From Panaeolus papilionaceus (Eukaryota > Basidiomycota > Agaricomycetes > Agaricales): DNA of 64,000 nt. A program made the translations under genes and the position numbers. Position 1 is the first letter of the stretch. Each line of letters begins with the position of its first letter. This document shows positions 1 to 12,959 of this stretch, piece after piece. The notes below the pieces were generated by a model, which saw nothing but the letters and a program-made list of their open reading frames with translations, made no database searches and was not told where the DNA came from. Location: the NCBI GenBank assembly GCA_015501605.1, contig JADNRZ010000014.1:434001-498000 (forward strand). Direction: 5' to 3'.

Positions 1-510
1 CTGGGAATGAGTAGCCAAGTCCGTTACCAAGCTCGTGCGCATGTCCCACTGGCTGGGATGGTGTATTGGGAGGTTGTGGGGGAGAAATAGGTGGAGAATG
101 AGAAGGAGACACGCGTTTTCGAGGCTTCCTTAGACCGGGCTTCGCCAAGCCACCCTTCATGACCGCAGGTCTAATGAAAGAAGTTTAACAGAAAGGTCGA
201 TAGACAAGATGAACAACATACCTTTCTTTTTTGTTCTTGCGGCTAGCCTTGGGGCGCTTGGGCTTATTGCACCATTGTTCTCCGTTGACAGGAAAAAGCT
301 GAAGCAGTATTAGTTATGAGTGCAACGCGAGTTCCACCATAGGTATCCACATACATCCTTTGCACCTTTCAATTTAGCAAGTCGCTTAATGAGTCGCTTC
401 GATGTTTTAGGAGGGGTAGGCGATTGAATCGTCGCGGGAGCGGTGGACATTTCGAGCATGTCCGCGTCTTGGGTCTGCGTATAGTCGGAGTAGTGACCAG
501 GAGGCATCAT
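1..510 (-). CDS. Unrecognised three-exon family protein, copy C (3' end off window)
   Basis: I do not recognise this family. Exons on the minus strand are 355-510, 222-298 and 170 down to the window edge. Splice sites are GT-AG and the frame is continuous (phases 0 and 2). The start is the first of two adjacent ATGs at 510. Exon 1 encodes a Pro/Thr-rich stretch ending in a basic helix-like segment (KRLIKRLAKLKGAKD). Exon 2 encodes NGEQWCNKP followed by a Lys/Arg-rich run that resembles a nuclear localisation signal. Exon 3 starts basic and becomes Pro-rich. Paralogues lie at 16,718-17,682 (intact) and 21,837-22,934 (broken). Unlike the latter, this copy reads through exon 2: it has CCC AAG where the other has CCA TAG. 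A nuclear role is only an inference from the basic run. Confidence 0.6.
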
Positions 511-3500
511 GATGGAAATCAGAGGAAACTGTGTGGAAGACCGTTGGAATAAGATACAGAGTGTTTTTATATACGGTAACTGAAAGCCAGCTCTCTCGTT
601 ATACATGCATTGCACGCATTTGAACCTTTTCAGAGGTTGTGCCAACTTTTTGGTCGGACCGGCTACATCGCCATATTTCTGAATCTATCCGCTATCTAAG
701 GAGGAATTTGGTATCCGACGCTCTATCGAAGCACTTCATCACATTCAATACGATCACTTACATTTGTATAACCAGAGGTCCCATTTTCGGGCTTGTTTTA
801 ATTTTAGGACCAATTTTGGTTTTTGCATGTTCAAACAGAGAAGACCCGTGGTAATCATGCTTTGACGAATTGACCACATATGGCTTGCCAACCATGCTTT
901 AAGCACAGCGCCTCGAGCACCTGATAAGTATGCAGCCATGCTGCAATGTCATAAAACAGGGATGTTTCATCTTTATGAACTGTCACGGTTACCAAACCCA
1001 GCCGGAGCAGGTTGAGCGCTTAATGACGTCGACATCAACATCCTTTAAATTTCACAGAGTCACAGAACCTAGATTCTGGTCCAAGGACGATGGAATATCC
1101 AGGGTCAACTTTCGAATGGGGTTGGCTTCTTTATCCAGGATGCGCCTTCAGCCAGCCTCGCGTTGGTATGATCCGAACAATGCTTATATCCGCAGCGCTT
1201 GGTTGATGCAAATTCGACTTCTTAACATATCCATTTACTTGATCATATCGAATATATCAAGCCTATTCAGGAGCAATTGATAACGAAGTCGTGTGCATGC
1301 ATTGGAGCATCAAATAATCTGTCCAACAAGCTCAGATCACGGAAATCGCAGTTCTAACATTGTATATCCCAATTGTGAGTTATGTAAACTGCTGAGAAGG
1401 CCTACCCGAGGGTTTGGTGCAGGAGAGTGCAGGGCGTGAATCCGGTAACTTGACCACAGCAAAAAAGGAGGCACCAGAGAAATTCCAGCCATTCTTAGAA
1501 ATCTTACTATAATCAGTAGTATCGATCCTGATGACGAAGATTGTCGAATTGATCCACAGTCCAATTTTAAGCGAGAGATAACTTCGTACTCGGTAGCAGA
1601 AGAAAGGGAATACTATGCGAGTTAAATTTCGTGTGTAAATAATCGGGATCCCGACACCTTGAGGATAAGGGGAAAAAGGTTAACAGAGCCTGTTATGGTG
1701 CCTAAAATGATAAACACGCAGCCTGCAGCACTTGAAGTGGAGAGGGTCTACTGTAGCATGTCCGATTATGATCGAAAACGGGCGGTCTCAAATCCGCCAG
1801 AGCAAACGCTCGTATCGAATGCCCAGGCGTAAGTTCAACCATTAAAGGAGCATATCAACACGGAGAACGGAGAATACGATAAGGAGAGACAAGGTTTCCC
1901 TTTTTTCTCTCTTCGTGTTGAGGTTTGTGCATTTTGGAATTGAAGGAGGTTGGGAGGATTGAATGAGTCGTGGGCGGTCTTAGGCATATTGAATACCGGC
2001 TTACCGAGAACCTGGACACTTGCATCCCTATTTGGGTGAATTGGCTCCGGGAAAGTTTGCGTAAGGTTAGGAGCATGCGGACTGCGTTTTCATTATCCCT
2101 GGGGTTGTGAGATAGGGAGTCCTGTCACGCAAAACTATCCCAAAGTCTGAAAGCTTTCCAAACCCCGTTGGAGTCTGAAAGCTAAGGCAACAATATCACC
2201 TCGGTCGGTTGTGTGCAGAAAATGGATAAAATGCTTGACGACGGTTAAGAAAAAGGTTGCCTTGTTAGAAGCCGGAACTATGATATTAAGGTTTTCAGAA
2301 GGCGTTAGCGCATAATCAGCACCCACATTCAAACACGAGCACAACTCACGGTCTAAAACAAGTGGAATTGCATCGAAAAGGGAGGGGAAGTGCCGCAATG
2401 ATTATGTATTCACATCTGCAAATTAGATCAACGCGTCTATCGTGACGGGTTCGGTGTCGTTTTTTTACCGCCAAGGGTGCTCAATATTCGGTGGCATAAC
2501 AAGTGTCCAATGCCTTGCAGCTTGCAGCAGTCGTATGGGTGCGGTGGTTTAACAACATGGCCTTTCACACAAAGAAACAATATCTCCCATCTTCATTCCA
2601 CTGTAGCATAGCGGAGTGACCATGATAATGTCATCGTTTTCAACCTGAGCGGAGGTGTACTGGGTTAAGGCAAATAGAAACGTGAAGCTACCATGCAGGG
2701 TTTGTTTGTGATAACCTATGAAAAACCCGAAGGTATGTGAAGGCCAATAGAGGTTGATTGGATCTAACAATAAACGGACAAGAAAGAGTGAATCGCAATC
2801 TCGAGAAGCTGCTATGTTTTCCGAAAAACTGAGACAAAGAAACCATCAGGGTAGACGGAGGGTACGGATCCTAAGAGTTATAGAGAAGGAGATGCTCTGT
2901 TCCAGGAATGTAAACTTGATCAAGGGTCACAACCGCCGCGCACGTCGTCAAAAGGTGGGGGCTGGAAGATGGTCTGCGGCAATACAGAATGCCCTGATTC
3001 ATAATCGAGAAGCGGTACGTATAGCCTTCTTTTAGGCCTATCGTTGGTCCTCGTTGGATGTGAAGAACGGCCTGCAGAGACGACTAGTCATCATGGCTTG
3101 TCATTTGGCCCTCGTGTTGAAAAGTCGTTGATATTCTGCATTTGCAATTGGTTAGGTAAGGGCCATCTCTGCGATTGGAGCAAAGAAAGAAAGGGTGCCA
3201 CGTGCTCCAGCATCCACCACCTGTTAATACAACAATACAGCCACTTTTGTGTGTTTGCCTCTGTGAAGACATCGGAAGGCGGTCCAATGTGCTGTGCCAC
3301 TCACGCCTCGTTTTTTTCCGAGGCATCGCGTTGCTCGTCCATCATGAGTCAAATGAAAGCCGTTATAGAATGTGGTTTCAGTCGCGTCTTTTGGATGGAA
3401 TATCGCGGAGGTATGAACACCAGATGAGAGAACAGAAAAAGGTTCAAAGCATGAAATCCGGAATTCCGGATTTGGCACTCCCGGTCATAACCGGCATCGC

Positions 3501-3790
3501 ACGTGGCACAATCCAGCAACCAGTTTTCTCCTTCCAGACCCTTCAGAGGTTATCAGAGCAGAACTTTGCGCGTCAATCAAAGTAAAATCTTCAAAAAATG
3601 ACAGAAAACTTGATTTCTCCCCGCCCTTCTTGGTCTTGCAACTTCCTCGTGCCTCCCGCGATTTATCTGTACGACATGCTCATCAATTATTCATTCATAT
3701 ATGATTGAGTGGCGTCTGAGTTATATTATCGTGATGGAAAGCAATGTTGGAGCACACATGGAGTTGTAAAGGATGAACATCATTTACGTG
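1..3790 (-). repeat. Inverted partial copy (C) of the 5.2-kb segmental duplication
   Basis: Read on the minus strand, this stretch matches 18,930-22,400 and 13,430-17,200 base by base with scattered indels. Recognisable shared blocks are the promoter and first exon of the family gene (645-940 against 21,400-21,710), the block at 2,135-2,400 (against 20,385-20,650), the block at 2,550-2,770 (against 19,985-20,230) and the block near 3,050-3,590. Similarity ends near 3,790, where the other copies run on for another 0.5-0.8 kb. The 3.3 kb upstream of the family gene holds only short, differently broken frames, so I call no gene in 511-4,199. Confidence 0.75.
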
Positions 3791-4199
3791 GGCTGACAAG
3801 AGGGGATTTGACTCACGAAACATTCAGTATACGACGGAGATAATAATGACGAGACATGCGTATGACACGAGGAAGGGCGCTGGAAGACTGCCCCTATCAT
3901 ATATCGAACTGTGTCCGGAATAGGATAAAAAGATAACAAGCGTGGTAGATACGTCAACGCGCATCTTGCAATCATTGAGGAAGAGGCCCTCGATCACCCT
4001 TCACGACCTCACAACGATACCTTACAGCTTTATAATGACAATTACCCAGTCAGACGAAAACCTTGGCTGTGGTTGTTGGGAAGTGCCTATCTAGTCCGAG
4101 TCCTTGTTGTCACGACTGTAATCACTTCGGGCTAAACCCGCAAAAGCAGAGTCGCAAAGGATTGTGATTTGATAGACCAGAATCATATTACATATATCT

Positions 4200-5920
4200 C
4201 TACAAGGAAGCATCAGATCCAAACACAATCGTTACACAGCGCTCTACATCATAATTTCGAACAAGATCAATCCGTGCTGTACAGCTAGCAAGGATGCCTC
4301 TCCCCTGCAATCCGCCATTAGATGCCTCAGAAATAAAGGCTTGATGCAAGTCACAAATCCTCTGCATGAAATCACCGTCATCCTTTTTGTCCCCAACGAA
4401 TGATTTCAAATAAAATCTGGTATCTGTATCAGTGCGTACCACCGGTGTAGCTTTTCCAATGACCGGAGGATGTTTGCGGGGCTGAGTGCCATCATATCTC
4501 AGTTCTATGATAACAGTTCGAAGCATTGGGAAATTTAGGCAGTTGAGTAAGAATTTGACGAGGTTCGGCCAGAACGCAGATCCTGAAAAGGGATCGTTCG
4601 GGTGCTGATCACTGTACGAGGAACATTCAGCTGGAACCATTATCTCGAGGGTTAACTTGCGAAGGCCGTTGTCCGGTGTGATGGACGTAAATATTTCGGG
4701 TAAGGCAGCCACAGTTTCATCGTGATAAGTAGACCACGGATTAGCCGTAAGTTTTAGGGTAAGGGACAGCAGGGACAGCTTTTGCTTTTCGAGTTGGAGC
4801 CTGCCAAGCGCGGAGGGTGTGTCAACTAACCATCGTCGGCAAAGCGTAACATCACAATATGATTATTCCATCGCCTGTGGTTAAGCAAGCATAAAATGGG
4901 ATACACACCTCGAACGAAGAGATGCCTCAGAGTTGGCATGCAAGTCAGATCGGGAATCGAGGTTGAAGTAATGCCCGTTGAATCAGTACCAATCTTCAGT
5001 GTTGTAATGTTTTGGAATGGTTCAACCCCCGTTTCCTCTTGGTGGTCGCAGTAAAACCCATAGAATTTGAGATATTCGATGATAAAAAGTTTCGAGGGGT
5101 TAATGGATAGTGTCGTTAGCTGAAATGATGGTCTGAGTACAGGCGCCGTAGCTTTCTTTTTTCGTCGATGTGTCTCCTCTTGGAATTCACATAGTTCGAA
5201 CTCGAGTTCTGTTAAGTTGGGAAGATAGAATAGGAATGAAAGGCGAATAGGGGCGCTGATGTTCTTGGCCTTTAAAGAGATAAGGTGAGGCAATGGGGCC
5301 GATAACCTTAACCATTGGCAGCGATCCAGGGTGAGTGAAACCAGCGCACTTCCGGAAATCTTTGCATGCAGTAGGTAATCGAGACGCCTGGCGTGTAGGG
5401 TACGAAGTTGAGGACCTCCAATTCCGCAAAAATCGATTAATTGGCCAAACAACGCTGAGGTGCCATCAGCGTCCGATGACTGGGGATCGCACCACGGAGG
5501 AGGTGACAACAGCGTGAGTGAGTTAATATTTGGAAGAAGGCGCACGATGTCGATGCATTGCTGAAGCTTTACAACCTGATGATATATCGGGACATAGCCT
5601 AGTTCGGAATCTACAAAGTTGAGGTGCAGATCAGTTATGTAGTCTCTGTAACTGGGTTTTTCCTCGAGTAGCCGCGTGAACTGTTGCAGTCGTGTATCGC
5701 CCTTTTTGCCTTCATAGAGCGATATATTGGCAGTTCGAAAGATGTAGGGACGTGTCAAGTGGCCAAATGCCCTGCATACAAGTGCACATGATTTGAGAGT
5801 AAAGGTATTGTCCCTGATCGCTGAAAGGCTGAGCCCAGTCGCGACGCTCTCGTTGTCTATAATGTCGATAATCTTGCCATAGATTTCAAAGGGAAATGCG
5901 GACTCTTCAGTGCTGTCCAT
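4200..5920 (-). CDS. F-box / leucine-rich-type protein 1
   Basis: Exons are 4,909-5,920 and 4,200-4,825, separated by a GT-AG intron (4,826-4,908); the predicted protein has 545 residues. The ATG at 5,920 opens MDSTEESAFPFEIYGKIIDI, a typical F-box start. SCALVCRAFGHLTRPYIFR at about residues 45-65 completes the domain, and irregular leucine-rich segments follow. F-box proteins of this kind link targets to SCF ubiquitin ligases through Skp1; the target here is unknown. The acceptor at 4,826 was chosen because it restores the phase-1 frame and aligns with the paralogue at 23,749-25,526, which has an intron at the equivalent point. The codons upstream of 5,920 start at GTG and were not used. 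Confidence 0.82.
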
Positions 5921-8900
5921 CCTAAAATCGTGTAGCCAGAGGAACACCAGTGTCGTGGTTGTTGGAAAAGTGTCGGTGTAGTCCTCAATGTTGTTGTCAT
6001 CATCGAACTTCTGATCTCGTCACGAGCGTGACTTCTGAAAGCGACTATTCCCGTCCTAAATTTATCGTGAACTCGACCACATTGATTAGTTGGAGCCAAT
6101 GTCAGACTTGTGTTTTCTTCACGACCTCTAGCGTCCTTCGAAGTCCCAACAATGTAAGTACGGGGTAGAGGAGGAATTATTTAGTCTGGATTCAATGTAA
6201 TACCAGAGAGGATACTCTAGTTGGGAATCCCACGACGAAGAGAAGCAAAAACGAGCCATAATTTAATGTGTGCACGCACTGCACTCCAAGCATTATATTG
6301 CCAAGCGTCCCATCCTGGATGCAACGAGCGCTTCCACATCTTCAGCGCGGCGCGCGTGTGCTTTAGTCAAGCTTTATTAGTGGCACTGTGGCAGTGGCAG
6401 TGCCACAGCTTTGACGAACTCCATCTAAATCACACCATAAACATAAGCATCACTACCAAATCGAGCCCACACAGCCTCATCGATAAGCATAGCCACTGGT
6501 AAACTCAGGCTTAACTAATAGTATGAGTAAGCGTTACAGCCACATCGATGGCTTTCCTGATTTGGGTCCATCGATAAGGTGGGTATGGGTCACACGCTGT
6601 CATCATTCAAGCTTTCGGCAGGTTGACTGAAGGCGCATTGACGGGGAATCGAGGCTTCGTATGTACTCCGGCGCAAGGCGCATTCGATTGATTACTGCAG
6701 AAATGCTGCTATCAAAGCGAAATTCGTTAGAAAACAGAGAGAGTTCACTGCTACTGAGAGGGACCCTCGATTGAATAATTCGAAGGCATTCGAAACTGAT
6801 AAATGTCCCATGGATTAAAGCCTCGACGAGCATCTGCGAGTTTCATAGGCTATCGGACCTCGCATTCTTGTTCATTTGTTTGAGGTTAATCTAAAGCGCT
6901 CATTGACATGGTATCACCGTCTTCCTTATCTTTCATTTCTACATTAGTTTCGATGCATGACATTCTAATGATACACTAAAATAAACATGGAATAACAAAT
7001 GTTGCAATACTATGCTTATTTCTATCTCTAATTAGTGTGTGCGCGATCTTCGCAACCTATAAAAAAAGTTATGAGGGTTTAGGTTGACAACCGCCGCTCG
7101 TCCACCCATTCACCCATTCACATCGACTGCTGCTGCTGCTGCTTCTTTCCATCCATCCATCCAGTTCTTTTCATCCGGCGCTCTGTCATTCCACTTCTGT
7201 TTTTCATCCCTCATACTTATGCTGCGCTTGGCTTTGATCTTCAAAGCCTTATCGCCCTGCGGGTGCTGCTTCCTCCTCGAGTATAGGGGTTGTACGATCG
7301 ATCATTGGCATATACAACTTGCGGGGCTAGTAGGGTCACGTCATTGGCAGCCTCAGAGTTGCAACAGGCATCGTATGCGTGGCTTAGGGTGGATTAAGGG
7401 TTATCTTTCATTTCGTCCCCATTTCGCTACAGCGCATCTTGTTTTCTTTTTCTTTATGACGGACTTCTGGCGATTGGTGGTGGGCACTGGATTGTCTTTG
7501 CCGGGTGCGCTATTACAAGGCTTCCCCTTTGCCCTATACGATTCAGCAGAGCAGATATTCTCCGTTGAATGGGATTGGTCTACCCGCCGCTGTCAGCGTT
7601 TCATCGCTAGTACAAGGGTGCTGCGTAGAGCATACTTCATTTTTTCTGACTTGTCAAACTGTGTTTGGATGTTGGTGTCTTGCCCCTGGCAAACGCTTCC
7701 TTGTTGCCCTCTCGCCATTACACATGGTGCACCTGAATCTTTGGTTATTGTGCTTGACTTACTGGTGACCGCGGTCTATGATCCAATATATCCGTAAGTC
7801 GCTCAATTCTGACATGCCGAAGGAGTTGCATCGTGCGCATGCGTTCAAAGAGGATGTTTCAATCCTGTCCGAACTTCGTCTTATTTATCGATCGCGCGCG
7901 TCTGTTGTATCCATGCACCCGCTCCCGGATCAGCGTTGTATACCTCCTGCTCCACATTTTTGACCCCGTATCCGATAAGGATTCGAGATGGTGTTTATGA
8001 TCTTATGATCTACACTACCCCACACTATCGACCCGTTCGGGTTGTATTGATCACTTGTATCCGAATTCCCGAATTTCCGTACACATATTGGGCGCTTGAT
8101 CGTGCGGCAATGGGGTACTAATAGGGGCGTGTGGGGTTGTGTAGGTCCCGGGACCGGGAGTGGTGTGGGTGCTCTGAATTGGGCGTTCTAGTATTTTCAA
8201 GAACAATCACCGGGTAATAGACCGCTGAAGAGACGCTTGAGAGACTGACGTTGAAGATGATGATTTGTTTTTGTGATAGTCGTCTATGACGGGCAGTGAT
8301 GTTGTCGTGTATATGTCATCGTGGGGTGTTAGTGGGTGGAGCGAAATGTTGATGTCTGGGCTTGGATTTCTTAGGGGCTTCGCGAAGCGGTGTAAATGTC
8401 AGGTGAATGCTCAGGCGACTCATTTTTCAGTAGGCTCTACTGCGTTGCTAGGTCATTGGTACGTGTGCGTCTGATGGATGAGTCGTACTGACAACTCTGT
8501 TGCAGGGTTGATCGTGATCACTTATTATAATATTTACGAAGATCGCAGGCCATTCATCCCCGCGTTCATTTTGTAGGTGTTCTATTACTTTCAATCGGTC
8601 TGATGATGAGTTATTAGCACCGTTATTCACATTGATCGAGCAGGTAAAAGTCTAGGCAGGGTGGTTTACATCAGACATACAGTCACTGTGCCAAGGTTGA
8701 TGATCTATATTCCTGAAGTTGGAGTAGTGCTGGGAATCGAAGGCAGGGAAAGGTAAGGCACCAGTCAAGTTCCGTGTCTTCGAGTTAATAATTATGGAGA
8801 TGACACAGCATAATAGTGATCATGCGGGGTAAGGAAAAGGCTTGTGGGATATAGGGCTACAGACCATCAGGCGAATAGAGTCTAAGTAAGGAAGTCCAGG

Positions 8901-9474
8901 GCTCGAGTATGACTGTAAGTATTGCGGATTTACGTGTTGAAGTGTGTTTTAGAGTCTTGATTTGTCGTTGATAGTTCCATCCATTTCGCGTAGTTGGGAA
9001 TAGTGGTCTCAAGGGGTGTAGTTGTGGTGTACGAATTTGGAAGGTCAGAGGTAATAATTTGGTTCCTTCGACATTTTTTCCTGCTTTTCTTTCGTTTTAT
9101 TATATTTTAATCAAGGGCTTTTTTATTCTGAAGGAATGTTAATATGCTTTAGAAGTTGTACGGGACACACGGACTCTCACCCACCCAAGGAGTCAAGAGA
9201 ATCAAGAGATGGAGAGAGGTTCAGATCGGATATAGCCGAGTTTCCTTTTGTGGAAGAGCTATGGAATTTTCAGCAGTGCATGTCCTTCCAAGGCAATTAC
9301 GATCGTTTGAAGGAAAGAACTCGGCTTATAGTTCATTCAAATAGAAATGGAAGGGTTTCAAACTATCCTCTTTCACTCTTATACACTTGACACGTAGTTT
9401 TCACTACTACAACGGTGCCATAACAGCACTAATATTCAGGTCATTACTACACTCTGACCACAGCGACGAGGACA
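5921..9474. other. Gene-poor interval between F-box 1 and the carboxylesterase-like gene
   Basis: No coding region is supported here. A TATA-like run (cctataaaaaaag near 7,057) is followed by a pyrimidine-rich CCATCC/CTGCTG stretch at 7,090-7,200, as at many basidiomycete transcription starts. A transcript, or a long 5' leader of the downstream gene, could therefore begin near 7,090. The open frame 7,084-7,797 begins at TTG and has no recognisable domain. An imperfect hairpin lies at 6,365-6,414. Confidence 0.4.
6365..6414. repeat. Imperfect inverted repeat / hairpin
   Basis: TGGCACTG at 6,381-6,388 is mirrored by CAGTGCCA at 6,398-6,405. Outer arms AGTCAAGCT and AGCTTTGAC extend the fold with one extra base. 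No function can be assigned. Confidence 0.45.
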
Positions 9475-12400
9475 ATGTCCACAACGACAACGACAACGAC
9501 GACAAATACTTCATCACCCTTCATGGAAACTCTATTAGCAAACAAGTCTCGTATACGCTCAGCGTCGGCTTCAACGAGTGACTCTATTATGACTGCAACA
9601 CATGCTACCGTGAACCCTTCACCTCAGACCAAGCGGCCTACTACCCGACATCCCCCGCTCAATACCACTTTCTTGGGTATTCCTCATCCAAGGTTTAATG
9701 AGAGTGTTGTACAGTTCTTGGGTATCAAGTATGCTCATGTGCCCATGAGATGGAGGCAAGCAAGACTCTGGACAACATTTGAGGCAACGACTGATGCAGG
9801 AAAATACGGGTTAGTCATTATCATTATTCATTACAGTGTATATGTTCACTATGCTAATCTCTTTAATCGCATGACAGACCTATCTGCCCACAACCAACTC
9901 AACCCGCACAAACCCCCGAGGAATTGGTCTTTGGCACTTGCCCTCCTGACCTTGCGTCCACACATTACCCGCTCCCCGCACATGACGAATTCGAGTGTTT
10001 GAACCTCAATATCACTGCTCCGAGCGGCGTAAACCCTCATGCGAGATTACCTGTTATGGTCTGGGTCCATGGGTGAGTCCACTTTCTAATAATAATCGCC
10101 TGCACGCCGTATGGACATGAGCTTGCTTGCTGACGTTGACTTAATAGTGGTGGGCATCGAGGTTCTGGTTCAGAATGGTACTACGACCCAGGTTCTATTG
10201 TGGAGAAGAGTATACAGTCTAACCAGCCCGTCATTTGGGTGACCATCAAGTGAGTACCAGATCCTTGACCTTTGTCTGTGTTTCACGTTTCTCCTCGTTT
10301 TTGCGAAATGACCCTTCCTTCCTGTCAAGAAAATTTTCAGTCAATTAGAGATAACAATAGCTGACATTTAATCTCGCAGCTTCCGAATAGGACTTCTTGG
10401 TTGGGCAACATGTCCTTCTATCCGCGATGATACTAAGGCGGCAGGTGATGAAGGTGCTGCTAATTTTGGTACGTCTCTATGCTTATTATATGAACCTTTA
10501 ATGTTATGCTCATCGCTGACATTGTCTATTTGTTTCATTTCATGTCTGTTTGCATTGCGCGTCTGTCTCGCGTGTCGACTATCCGCATTGATCTCTTTCA
10601 ATGATTACCCCATCTGTTGACTCTACTTCCCGAAACAGGTCTTCACGACCAGCGGACAGCCCTCGAGTGGATACACCACCATATCGCCCCCTTTGGCGGC
10701 GACCCACACAACGTCACTCTCATCGGTGCTGGGACTGGTGCTGCCGATATTGTTTACCATCTCCTGTCGAAAAAGAATGGCGACGCTGGCATTGCTAGCC
10801 CTTTTTGCCCGTTCGTCAGCGACAATTCTGAAGGCTGCACCAAGCGGTGTCATCAGAGCGAAGAAGTGGATCCGACCTCATCTGCACCTAGCTTGATCGA
10901 TGTCATCGAGGAGGTTGAACAAACTGGACCTCAAGAGTTACCTTCAGTGCAGTCCCAGGTTCACGCCCACGCACCCCAGCCACATTACCCCTATCGTCTG
11001 TTCGAACGCGCAATCCTTCAATCCCCCATTTTTGAAACTGTTCTCGCTGATGTGAACACCGCAGGATGGCATTTACAGCGCATCATGGGTGCACTAGGCA
11101 TCACTGGTTGCGGCGGTGTCAACTCCAAGGAAGGATTGGAGAAGCTGAGAGCTGTTGACGTCTCCAAAATCGTCAACCTTGGAGTTGTGGCCGCGAATAG
11201 CACTGGCAGGAACGCTGCAGCGGCGGTTAGTGCTGCTGCTGCTGCGATGAGTTTGAGAGTTGTGGATGATGGGTCTTGGTTTAGGGAGTGCTGGCAGTCA
11301 TTTTTCCAGAAGGAGGGTGGTTGGACTGGGCGGAGTTCGCCAGTGGTATCAAGGCATGGGCTCGCGCCACGATCTGGACGATCAAAATCGAGGAGTAGAA
11401 GCAAGTGTAGGACTGGTGGGAGGAGTGAGAGCAGAGATGGAAGGAGCACGAGCAGGGCGAGGCAAGCACACAACCACACACGGTCTCGATCACATCTTAA
11501 GAGGATTAAGACGCCTTTTGCGATGCTTCAGCCCATTATAATCGGCGACTCTCCTGCTGATGCATTGCTGTGGGCTCATCCTATAAGTTATTGGACCGCG
11601 ACAGGTGTGGTGAGGAGGTTGAAAGCCATCTGTGCGAGTGCGGGCGGGACGAGCTCGTATGCGTATTCTGCGGCTTCGGCTTCGGCTACGACCACGACTT
11701 CGGGGAGTGGAGGTGGTGTTTCCAGCTATCTGACGCCGACATCGACATATAGTTCATATGGAGGCGCGACGAGCAGCCTAGGACTCAGTAGTAACCTCCT
11801 CAGAGCATATGAGTTGAGCAGCTACGTTGAGGACGACGAAGTTGGTGAGAGGGTGGGGGAGATGGTGCAGGATGCGCGTATTGGGTGGGGTGTCGAGCTT
11901 GTTGATCGCGGTGTGAGGAGGGAACGCGGCGGTGCGGATATTCAGAGTGGGCATGGGAGGGGTAGGAATGCGGGTGGGAGTGAGATGGGAGGGGTGTGGC
12001 GATATGTGTTTGACCAGGAAGGATTTGGGATCGGAGGGCCTGAGCAGGGTGATGCTGCTGCTGATGTGGCGTCGAACGGCCCTGGGGGAGGGTTGAGGGG
12101 ATCACCGCATTATGCAGCTGATTTGGTGTATCTGTTTGATCTTACACCTGTGGTGCCGCCTGCCGAGGAAGAAGTGAACGAGAAGATGGTTTTGGACGAC
12201 TCGTTGGAGGCGGTGTCTGAGTGCGAGGTGTTGCCACCTGGCTCTGGAACGCCAACGCAGATGCCTGAGTTGGGATCGCACTGTGGCAAGACGAAGAGTC
12301 GGACGAAGTCCCAGACACAGACTGCCAGCATGCTTAGCCCTGGCAACTTCGCTGAAGGTGCATGGGCGGAGACGTTTGATGTGGACAGTGATTCCGACGA

Positions 12401-12929
12401 CGAGGAGATGCATCCAGCTGATGCAATGGGTGATCTGCCATCAAAAGGAGGCCGCAACGAGGAGCCAGCTAGTATCGCCAGTCTCATCAACGTGTCTCAG
12501 CTTAGCTCCAAACTGGAGGCCCACATCGAAAATGGGGGAAACAGCTCCGAGTTTTCGTCATCCATAGCATCGTTGACTTCTTCCACGTCCCTTCAAAATC
12601 TCAACCCGAACCTCAACCCCAACGCAGGGGCACTGCCAGGGTTTGCGTCCAATGCGTGGTTGGAGACACCGATAACACCGTACACGTACAACAGGGTTTC
12701 GTGCACGCTGTTAGAAAAGTGGTTAAGATTCTCTTACGGCATTGCGCCATGGAACGACACCAAGGTGTTTGTGTTTGGCCCTGAGGGAGAGGTTGGGGAG
12801 AGGAGTAGGGAGATCTTCGAGGCGAGGAGGAAGGTGAAGGTTTGGGAGGACGTGCTTGGCCCTCTTGGATGGGCTACGGTCCTCAAAGTAGGCGTTGAGT
12901 TGAGTAGGGGTCCTGTTGGAGGGATGTGA
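9475..12929 (+). CDS. Type-B carboxylesterase-fold protein lacking the catalytic serine
   Basis: Five exons (9,475-9,809, 9,878-10,072, 10,148-10,249, 10,380-10,468, 10,639-12,929) join in frame into 1,003 residues, all with GT-AG introns. Family hallmarks appear in order: FLGIKYAHVPMRW, the conserved Cys in EFECLNLNITAP, the oxyanion block WVHGGGHRGSGSEWYYDPGS, NFRIGLLGW, GDEGAANFGLHDQRTALEW and FGGDPHNVTL. The nucleophile elbow, normally GESAGA, reads GAGTGA, so residue 272 is Gly instead of Ser. At the catalytic His region the aligned residue appears to be Tyr732 (PHYAADLVYLF). Family members are usually about 520-600 residues; this one is lengthened by disordered inserts, including an Arg/Ser-rich stretch at about 482-533. 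It has no signal peptide: the N-terminus is a Thr-rich run. A binding or scaffold role, as in neuroligin-type relatives, is inference. Confidence 0.85.
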
Positions 12930-12959
12930 TTGCGGGATCGCAGATTGTATGTTTCTATT

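Noticed and set aside
4826..4872. Earlier cacag acceptor in F-box 1
   Set aside because: Splicing there gives an in-frame stop within eight codons; the ttag at 4,826 restores the frame and aligns with the paralogue.
7084..7797. 237-codon plus-strand frame with hydrophobic stretches
   Set aside because: It starts at TTG, begins in a CCATCC/CTGCTG pyrimidine tract typical of promoters or leaders, and has no recognisable domain.
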